DNA of 6,693 nt from Pseudomonadota bacterium. GTDB taxonomy: Bacteria; Pseudomonadota; Alphaproteobacteria; Acetobacterales; Acetobacteraceae. The DNA is taken from positions 1 to 6,693 of the forward strand of contig JAKAZN010000103.1 in NCBI GenBank assembly GCA_021815835.1. Reading direction: 5' to 3'. The position numbers were made by a program, and so were the translations under genes. The notes under the pieces are model-generated. The model saw only the letters and a list, made by a program, of their open reading frames with translations, was not told the origin of the DNA and made no database searches. Positions within the stretch are counted from its first letter, which is position 1. Each line of letters opens with the position of its first letter. Below, one piece after another: positions 1-5,072 of this stretch.

Positions 1-790
1 CCGTCATCGCGCGCGCCGGCATGAACGGTGCGCGATCGCCGGCGAACAGTATCCCGGTGGTAAACCCGTCATCGGCCGCGAAACGCGCGAAAGCCTCCGC
101 CGGATCGGATGCGGGCGTGGCGTCCACCGCATGTACCGCCTGTTTCCAACCGCGCTGCTCGGGCCGGAACGTCACGCACGGGCTCAGCACATGGATCACG
201 GAGAATCCCGGATACGCGATCCCCGCCCCGATCAGCCGCGCCAGCTCGTTTGGATTCCCGGCAAACCCGCGGGCGAAGAAATTCACGCCCGCGGCCAGCG
301 CCAGGTGCAGCGGCGCCACCGGCGAGACCCCCGTGCCATGCGGCGTCAGTTTGCTCTCGCACCAATCGGGCGCGGTGGTGGGCGAGGCCTGGCCCTTCGT
401 CATGCCGTACACCTGATTGTCCATCAGCAGATACGTCATATCGACATTACGCCGGCAGGCATGAAGAAAATGATTGCCGCCGATCGACAGCCCGTCGCCG
501 TCCCCGCCGGCGGCCAACACCGTCAGGTCCGGGCGGGCCAGCTTCACCCCGGCGGCAACCGCCAGCGCCCGGCCATGCACGCCATGGAAGCCATAGACGC
601 TGGTATAGGCCGGCAGCCGCGAGGAGCAGCCGATGCCGGAGATCAGCGCGACCTCCTCGCGCGGTCGCCCGAGCTCGGCCAGCGCTTTCGCCAGCGCCGT
701 CAGCACGGAATAATCGCCGCACCCGGGACACCAGATCGGCTTCAGGTCGGATTTGAAATCCTGGGCCGTCATCGGGACAGAGGCGTTCAT
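1..790 (-). CDS. korB: 2-oxoacid:ferredoxin oxidoreductase beta subunit, KorB type (3' end beyond window)
   Basis: This is the thiamine diphosphate (ThDP) and Fe-S subunit of a cytoplasmic 2-oxoacid:ferredoxin oxidoreductase. With KorA it should oxidatively decarboxylate 2-oxoglutarate, or a related 2-oxoacid, to the acyl-CoA and pass electrons to ferredoxin. 263 residues are visible with no stop before the left edge, so the C-terminus is missing. CPGCGDY lies at residues 21-27, GIGCSSR near 53-58 and SPCVTF near 203-208. The four cysteines C21, C24, C55 and C205 match the [4Fe-4S] ligand pattern of the family. The ThDP/Mg motif is GDGDGLSIGGNH (96-107), with a second Asn at N125 in MDNQVYGMTKGQASPTT, a segment very typical of KorB rather than pyruvate enzymes. 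The ATG at 790 is chosen because GGGAG lies 8 nt upstream and the family motifs follow directly. The gene starts 5 bp after korA stops, so the two are co-transcribed. The family assignment is firm; the substrate is inferred. Confidence 0.95.
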   Translation of the reverse strand, partial: MNASVPMTAQDFKSDLKPIWCPGCGDYSVLTALAKALAELGRPREEVALISGIGCSSRLPAYTSVYGFHGVHGRALAVAAGVKLARPDLTVLAAGGDGDGLSIGGNHFLHACRRNVDMTYLLMDNQVYGMTKGQASPTTAPDWCESKLTPHGTGVSPVAPLHLALAAGVNFFARGFAGNPNELARLIGAGIAYPGFSVIHVLSPCVTFRPEQRGWKQAVHAVDATPASDPAEAFARFAADDGFTTGILFAGDRAPFMPARAMT

Positions 791-795
791 CTCGG

Positions 796-2595
796 TCACT
801 CCCACGCAGCAAGCCGGGCAAGGATCTCGCCCGGACGGATCGGCAGCGGTCCCGGGCGCGCGAGGACCGCGACCTCCCCCGGCAGGTCGTAGCAGGCGCG
901 CAGGAATTTATGGAACTGCGCGCCCGCGCTCTGCTCCACCACCAGCACGCGGCGAACACCGGCCAGCGCCGCGGCCAGCCGCAACGGCTGGGCCGGCAGC
1001 AGCAGGCGCAACGACAGCACCCGCACCGCGAGGCCGCGCGCCCGCGCGCGCGAAGCCGCCTCCCGCGCCGGGCCGGTGGGGGAGCCCCAGGTCAGGATCG
1101 CGATCTCCCCCGTCCCGTCGAGATCGGCCCAGGCATCGCCGTAATCGAAACCCTCCAGCTTGCGCGCGCGCTTGTCGAGCTGCGCGGCGTGATCGCCGGC
1201 CTGCGCGGAGGGCGCGCCGCGCGGATTATGCTCGAGCCCGTCGGCAACATAGGTACCGCCCCGTGCACCGGGGATCGCCATCGGCGAAACCCCACTTGGC
1301 GTCAACGCATAACGCGCGTAGCCGGGCGCATCCTCGGGCGCGGTCAGGCGCCGCGCCGCGGCTGCACCCAGCGGCGGCGGCGCGGCGATCGCGCGCGACT
1401 GGCCCAGCGCCTGATCGGACAGCACGATCGCCGGAACCTGCAGCGCTTCGGCCAGCGTCACCGCCCATGCGGTGGTGCGCATGCAATCGACGATCGTGTT
1501 CGGCGCCAGCACCAGATGCGGCGCATCGCCATGCAGCCCGTGCACGGCGATGTTCAGGTCCGATTGTTCGGATTTGGTGGGGATCCCGGTCGACGGTCCG
1601 CCGCGCATGACATCGACCACCACCAGCGGTGTTTCGGACGCGACCGCGAGGCCCAGCGCCTCCACCATCAACGCCAGCCCGGGGCCGGAGGTCGCGGTCA
1701 GCGCCGGCGTGCCGGCAAACGACGCGCCGATGATCATGTTGATCGCGGCGAGCTCATCCTCCGCCTGCACCAGCACGCCGCCGGTTTTTTCGAGCGCGGG
1801 GGCCAACCACTCCAGTACTTCGGTCGCCGGCGTGATCGGATAGGCGGCCACGAAGCGCACGCCGCCGGCCAGCGCGCCAAGCCCGGTGGCCTGGTTGCCG
1901 CTGATATTCCAGCGCGCCGCCTGGTCCCGCGGCGGGGTGGCAAGCCGCGGCAGCGGCGGCAGGAAGGCGGCGGCCTCGGCGCCGAGCGCCAGGGCCGCGA
2001 TGCTCGCGGCCAGCACCGCCTCGCCCTTGCGGCCCAGCTGCGCAGCGAGCACGGAGGTCACCAGCGGGGCCGGCAGGCCGATCATGGCGGCGGCCGCACC
2101 GAGGGCCACCATGTTCGTCCGCCCGCCGGGAACCTTGCGTGCCAGGTCCTTGAACGGCAGCGGACGAACCCGGGCACCGCTCGCCTCGATCGCGTCGGGG
2201 ACCGCGCCCTCGGCCGGGTCGGTCAGCACGAGGCTGTCCGGACCCAACGGCAACTCGGCGGCGAACCGCGCGAAATTCGCCCAGTCGAGCGCGATCAGCA
2301 GATCGAAACGATCGTCGAGCGAGGAGACCGGCGCGGTAGCCAGGCGCAGCAGCGCCGCCGCCTCGCCGCCGCGGATCTGCGGCCCCATGGCGCGGGTCAT
2401 CAGACCGTGGAAGCCGGCCTTCGCCGCGACCTCCAGCAGGATCTCCCCGGCGCGCATGGCGCCCGCCCCGCCCGAGCCGATCACGGCGATGGACAGGGAC
2501 CCGGCGGCGATCCTGGGGGCTGTCTGCCGGTGGGATGGGTAGCCGAGGATTGCCTCGGCCGGCGGGGCTGCTCGCTGGAGGTGATCCGTGTCCAT
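796..2595 (-). CDS. korA: 2-oxoacid:ferredoxin oxidoreductase alpha subunit with fused gamma domain, KorA type
   Basis: 599-residue partner of KorB. The gamma domain comes first (about 33-215), with GSGGAGAMRAGE (41-52) and GPQIRGGE (71-78), and usually contributes to CoA binding. The alpha ThDP-pyrimidine domain follows, with GNQATG (233-238), YPITPATE (252-259), TSGPG (302-306) and RGGPSTGIPTKSEQSDL (331-347). The latter, plus the YARY...SPMAIPG...EHNPRG...KR linker (about 427-480), is the hallmark of KorA proteins. A C-terminal domain (about 496-599) carries VLVVEQSAGAQFHKFLR. The gamma-alpha fusion and two-gene operon match the KorAB class, as in Mycobacterium, rather than the four-subunit enzymes. 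The frame stays open upstream to 2853, but the ATG at 2595 is preferred: AGGAG sits 8 nt before it, a promoter sits at the right distance, and the longer form would overlap the divergent gene. The 2-oxoglutarate specificity is inferred from family resemblance; a branched-chain or other 2-oxoacid is possible. Confidence 0.95.
   Translation of the reverse strand: MDTDHLQRAAPPAEAILGYPSHRQTAPRIAAGSLSIAVIGSGGAGAMRAGEILLEVAAKAGFHGLMTRAMGPQIRGGEAAALLRLATAPVSSLDDRFDLLIALDWANFARFAAELPLGPDSLVLTDPAEGAVPDAIEASGARVRPLPFKDLARKVPGGRTNMVALGAAAAMIGLPAPLVTSVLAAQLGRKGEAVLAASIAALALGAEAAAFLPPLPRLATPPRDQAARWNISGNQATGLGALAGGVRFVAAYPITPATEVLEWLAPALEKTGGVLVQAEDELAAINMIIGASFAGTPALTATSGPGLALMVEALGLAVASETPLVVVDVMRGGPSTGIPTKSEQSDLNIAVHGLHGDAPHLVLAPNTIVDCMRTTAWAVTLAEALQVPAIVLSDQALGQSRAIAAPPPLGAAAARRLTAPEDAPGYARYALTPSGVSPMAIPGARGGTYVADGLEHNPRGAPSAQAGDHAAQLDKRARKLEGFDYGDAWADLDGTGEIAILTWGSPTGPAREAASRARARGLAVRVLSLRLLLPAQPLRLAAALAGVRRVLVVEQSAGAQFHKFLRACYDLPGEVAVLARPGPLPIRPGEILARLAAWE
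799..803 (-). promoter_or_regulatory. Ribosome binding site of korB
   Basis: On the minus strand GGGAG lies 8 nt before the korB ATG and is partly inside the last codons of korA. It supports the start at 790 and suggests coupled translation of the two subunits. Confidence 0.6.
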
Positions 2596-2603
2596 GCCCT
2601 GAT

Positions 2604-2608
2604 CTCCT
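2604..2608 (-). promoter_or_regulatory. Ribosome binding site of korA, deciding its start
   Basis: Minus-strand AGGAG is followed by 8 nt and then ATG at 2595. It decides between this start and the longer open frame that reaches 2853. The longer form would place the promoter and the operator-like repeat inside the coding region, and its added residues show no family resemblance. Confidence 0.7.
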
Positions 2609-2626
2609 GGTCCGGTGACGGGATTG

Positions 2627-2646
2627 GTATTCCTGCACTGGAATAC
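2627..2646. promoter_or_regulatory. Perfect inverted repeat over the korAB transcription start, candidate operator
   Basis: GTATTCC, six bases (TGCACT), then GGAATAC form a perfect 7-6-7 dyad. It starts 3 bp downstream of the predicted -10 box of korA on the minus strand and covers the expected transcription start near 2643. That is the usual place for a repressor site. The AT-leaning arms stand out against the GC-rich surroundings. If transcribed, the same bases could instead make a short stem at the 5' end of the korAB mRNA. I cannot assign a regulator family from the motif. Confidence 0.5.
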
Positions 2647-2649
2647 GGG

Positions 2650-2678
2650 TTTATAGCACCGCCGGCCGCCGCGATCAA
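2650..2678 (-). promoter_or_regulatory. Predicted sigma70-type promoter of korAB
   Basis: Reading the minus strand, the -35 element TTGATC (2678-2673) is followed by exactly 17 bases and then the -10 element TATAAA (2655-2650). The -35 matches the consensus at four of six bases and the -10 at five of six. The expected start is near 2643, giving a leader of about 48 nt that contains the AGGAG ribosome binding site. A second TTGACC lies just upstream, but its spacing of 23 is too long. Confidence 0.6.
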
Positions 2679-2814
2679 GGTCAATGACGAGCCGGGTTTC
2701 CTGACCGACAACGACCGTCGCGGCTGCTTGCGCGGTTGTGGCGCGGCGGCGCGGCGCCAAACGCAATTGCCCTGCCAGGAGACCGGTTTCGCGTGGCGCG
2801 AGGCCCCCGATTCG

Positions 2815-2823
2815 TGCTACGAT
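2815..2823 (+). promoter_or_regulatory. Weak candidate extended -10 promoter of yjgN
   Basis: TGC followed directly by TACGAT resembles an extended -10 element, and transcription would start near 2830 with a leader of under 20 nt. I see no convincing -35 box 17 bases upstream, where the DNA is a GC-rich run. The true promoter may lie elsewhere in 2700-2815, so this is only the best candidate I can see in the gap. Confidence 0.25.
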
Positions 2824-2834
2824 GAACAGGTCGT

Positions 2835-2840
2835 AAGGAG
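2835..2840 (+). promoter_or_regulatory. Strong ribosome binding site of yjgN
   Basis: AAGGAG sits 6 nt before the ATG at 2847, close to the ideal Shine-Dalgarno sequence and spacing, and fixes the start of the YjgN-family gene. Its last four bases form part of the perfect 10 bp palindrome GGAGATCTCC (2837-2846), which ends right at the start codon. Confidence 0.8.
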
Positions 2841-2846
2841 ATCTCC

Positions 2847-4010
2847 ATGCCATCGGATCAGGACGCGCCGGCGCCGGGCGCCACTTCTCCCGCGCTCGTC
2901 TATGACGGACGGATCAGCGAGCTCTACGGCATCTTCATACCGAACCTGCTGCTGACCATCATCACCTTCGGCATCTACCGGTTCTGGGCGATCACCCGGC
3001 TGCGCCGCTACATGTGGGCGCATATGCGGTTCCAGGAGGATCGTTTCGAATATACGGGCACCGGCGGGGAGCTGTTCCTCGGCTTCATCCTGGCGCTCAC
3101 GATCCTGATCGTGCTCGGCATGGTCACCGCCGCGTTGGCGTTCGGCATGGTCACCGCCGCGTCGGCGTTCGGCCTGCGGCTGATCGCCGCGCCCCTGGTC
3201 GTCCTGCTGGTCCTGGTGTTCTACGCCATGATCTTCGTGCTGGCCTTCGCGGCGATCTTCTCGGCGCAGCGCTACCGGCTCAATCGCACGCTGTGGCGCG
3301 GCATCCGCGGGGGCATGCACGGCTCGGCGATCCGCTATGGCCTGCGGGGCGTGCTGTATTTCCTGCTCAACGTGATCACGCTCTATCAGATGACGCCGTG
3401 GATGACGCTCCGCCTGACCGAGCGGCGGCTGAACGCCAGCAGCTTCGGCAATCTCGCCTTCGGCTTTCGCGGCCGGGCGCGGCGGATCTACCTGCCGTTC
3501 CTCGCGCAGCTTCTGGTCTTCGTCCTGCTCGACGTCGTGTTTTTCGTTGCGGTCTTTCGCCAGTTCGGCACGGCGATGCTGCATGCGGCGCCGCAGATGA
3601 AGGCGACCGACGCGGGCTTCTCCCCGCCGGCGAATCTCGCTCTCCTGCCGTTCGTGCTGTTCGGGGGGGTCCTGGCAATCGGCATCGTCATCGGCTTGGT
3701 GCGCAGCTTCTACGTCGCCGCGCTGGCGCGGGAAGTCGCCAACCACTCCACCCTCGGGCCGTTGCGCTTCGCCAGCACCATCGGCGCCTGGGCGCTGCTG
3801 CGGCTTGTTCTCGGCAATGTGCTGATCGTGTTGGTCACACTGGGCCTCGGCTATCCGATCGTGATCCATCGCGATGCGCGGCTGCTGGCCCGCAACCTGT
3901 TGGTGTCCGGCGCGATCGACCCCGAGACATTACGACAAACAACCGAGCGGGCGTCGGCGCTGGGCGAGGGGATGTTCCAGGCGCTCGATGCCAGCGGCGG
4001 TATGCTGTAG
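2847..4010 (+). CDS. yjgN: YjgN/DUF898 family multi-pass inner membrane protein
   Basis: 387-residue integral membrane protein of the YjgN (DUF898) family, whose biochemical function is unknown. Hydrophobic stretches suggest about seven membrane segments, near residues 29-48, 76-110, 113-139, 165-182, 214-237, 262-289 and 312-340. Family wording is visible in IITFGIYRFWAITRLRRYMW (39-58) and in RFEYTGTGGELFLGF (66-80). Degenerate copies of this 'NxxT-x-x-x-x-W-x-x-RL-x-x-R ... F-x-F-x-G' pattern recur at about 175-211 and, more weakly, near 325-352, which suggests internal repeats. Residues 91-99 and 100-108 are near-identical, reflecting a 27 bp tandem duplication. The start is set by a near-ideal ribosome binding site. 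The next gene begins 2 bp after the stop, so this is the first gene of an operon with an M48 protease. The gene symbol marks the family only; orthology with the Escherichia coli gene is not shown. Confidence 0.9.
   Translation: MPSDQDAPAPGATSPALVYDGRISELYGIFIPNLLLTIITFGIYRFWAITRLRRYMWAHMRFQEDRFEYTGTGGELFLGFILALTILIVLGMVTAALAFGMVTAASAFGLRLIAAPLVVLLVLVFYAMIFVLAFAAIFSAQRYRLNRTLWRGIRGGMHGSAIRYGLRGVLYFLLNVITLYQMTPWMTLRLTERRLNASSFGNLAFGFRGRARRIYLPFLAQLLVFVLLDVVFFVAVFRQFGTAMLHAAPQMKATDAGFSPPANLALLPFVLFGGVLAIGIVIGLVRSFYVAALAREVANHSTLGPLRFASTIGAWALLRLVLGNVLIVLVTLGLGYPIVIHRDARLLARNLLVSGAIDPETLRQTTERASALGEGMFQALDASGGML
3117..3170 (+). repeat. In-frame 27 bp tandem duplication within yjgN
   Basis: Two adjacent 27 bp units (3117-3143 and 3144-3170) match at 26 of 27 positions. 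The only difference is T versus C, in a TTG versus TCG codon. They encode GMVTAALAF followed by GMVTAASAF, so the reading frame is kept and nine residues are added to a hydrophobic segment. The near identity at DNA level, third positions included, suggests a recent slippage event rather than an old protein repeat. Confidence 0.95.
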
Positions 4011-4012
4011 CG

Positions 4013-5041
4013 GTGCCCGCGCGTCTGTTCGACGGGGCGAGCGCGCGCGGACGCGCGGTCACGGTGGCGCTGGAGGCCGGATCGCTGACGATCCGCGATC
4101 ACGCCGCCGGCGCGACCTGGGTCTGGCCGGTGCGGAGCCTGCGCTGGCGCGACAGCCCGGATCCGGCCCAGGCCGTGATCTCGATGCGGCGCAACGACCC
4201 GGCGCGGCTGGTCATCGACGATCCGGCACTGCGCGACGCGCTGGCCCACCATATCCGCCGCGGCCGGCGGGGGATGGTCCGGATGCGCGCCGGATGGCTG
4301 GCGGCGATCGCGATCGGGATGGTGTTCGCCGCCTGGATGCTGATCGCCCGGCTGCCCGGATTGGTGGCGCCGCTGGTGCCGCGCGCGATGCAGGCGGAAT
4401 TCGGCTTGCTGGTGGAGAAATCCATCCTGGCCTCGCACCGCGTCTGCACCGGCGCGCCGGGCCAGGCGGCGATCTCGGCGCTGGAGGCCCGCCTGGCCCA
4501 CGCGGCCGGGATCGCGAACCCGGTCGCCATCGTCGTGGTGGACGATCCGGTCGCGAACGCGTTCGCGCTGCCGGGAGATCGGATCGTCGTGCTGCGCGGT
4601 CTGATCGATACCGTAACGGATGGCGACGAACTCGCCGGGGTGCTGGCGCACGAGACCGGGCATCTCGCGCATCGCGATCCGGTCACGGCGATGATTCGCG
4701 GCCTGGGGCTTGGCGCGGTGGCCCATGCGCTCGGGATGGGCGGGGCGGTGTCGACCAATCTCGGCGAGGAGATGATCGGCCTGGCCTATAGCCGGCGGGT
4801 GGAGGCAAGGGCGGATCGGGCGGGCGTGACCTATCTGCGCCAGGCCGGGCTGCGCGCGGACGGGCTGGCGCGGTTCTTCGCGCGGTTGGAAGCGAAACAG
4901 GGAAGCGGGGGCCTGCCGCCGTTCCTGGCCGATCATCCGCCGCTGGCCGAGCGGGAAGCGGCCACGGCGGCCGATGCCACCGGGGCGGCGCCGTTCGGGC
5001 CGCGCCGGTGGCAGGCGATCCGCGCGATGTGCGGCCGATGA
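4013..5041 (+). CDS. Membrane-anchored M48 family zinc metalloprotease
   Basis: 342-residue peptidase of the M48 family (relatives include HtpX, BepA and LoiP), likely cleaving membrane or envelope proteins. The N-terminal part (about 1-80) reads as a small beta-rich domain starting ARLFDG, as seen in a subset of bacterial M48 proteins. A single membrane segment follows (about 95-113, WLAAIAIGMVFAAWMLIA) with an Arg-rich N-side, which favours a cytoplasmic N-terminus and a periplasmic catalytic domain. The zinc site is HETGH at 213-217, with the third ligand E264 in SRRVEARAD, so all catalytic residues are intact. FLADHPPLAERE near the C-terminus matches the family's 'tHPp..eR' motif. The start is GTG, 2 bp after the yjgN stop, with no clear ribosome binding site, so translation probably depends on coupling. 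It is not HtpX itself, which has more membrane segments. The substrate is unknown. Confidence 0.9.
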   Translation: MPARLFDGASARGRAVTVALEAGSLTIRDHAAGATWVWPVRSLRWRDSPDPAQAVISMRRNDPARLVIDDPALRDALAHHIRRGRRGMVRMRAGWLAAIAIGMVFAAWMLIARLPGLVAPLVPRAMQAEFGLLVEKSILASHRVCTGAPGQAAISALEARLAHAAGIANPVAIVVVDDPVANAFALPGDRIVVLRGLIDTVTDGDELAGVLAHETGHLAHRDPVTAMIRGLGLGAVAHALGMGGAVSTNLGEEMIGLAYSRRVEARADRAGVTYLRQAGLRADGLARFFARLEAKQGSGGLPPFLADHPPLAEREAATAADATGAAPFGPRRWQAIRAMCGR

Positions 5042-5042
5042 A

Positions 5043-5072
5043 CCGGGCGGCGCGCTACGCCGCGTAGCCCGG
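5043..5072. terminator. GC-rich hairpin between convergent genes, candidate two-way terminator
   Basis: CCGGGC (5043-5048) pairs perfectly with GCCCGG (5067-5072). Between them, either CGCG with CGCG, or CTACG with CGTAG, can extend the stem. It lies where the protease gene (stop at 5041) and the decarboxylase-like gene (stop at 5055) converge, so it could end transcription from both sides. No T-run follows in either direction, so it is not a classic intrinsic terminator, and hairpins arise easily in DNA this rich in GC. Confidence 0.35.

Noticed and set aside
2680..2720. Short dyads GTCAATGAC (2680-2688) and CGACCGTCG (2712-2720) upstream of the korA -35 box
   Set aside because: Each has only 4 bp arms around one base, which is expected by chance in this composition. 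Their position alone does not justify calling an activator site.
2596..2853. An 86-residue N-terminal extension of KorA up to an ATG at 2853
   Set aside because: It would overlap the yjgN start and swallow the promoter, dyad and ribosome binding site. The extra residues show no family similarity. The ATG at 2595 has a good AGGAG.
910..2955. A 681-codon open frame on the plus strand opposite korA
   Set aside because: It is antisense to a gene with clear family motifs throughout and is rich in Arg, Gly, Gln and His, typical of antisense frames in GC-rich DNA. It also runs across the divergent promoter region and into yjgN. No family motif is visible.
2817..3869. A 350-codon open frame on the minus strand opposite yjgN
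   Set aside because: Its composition (long runs of Glu, Gln, Arg, Asp and His) is what results from reading a hydrophobic membrane protein gene backwards. There is no supporting start signal.
3014..4012. Extension of the M48 protease frame upstream to 3014
   Set aside because: The frame is open through yjgN only because of GC-rich codon structure. The upstream translation is low-complexity Arg/Ala/Gly sequence without motifs. Family-like sequence begins right at the GTG at 4013.
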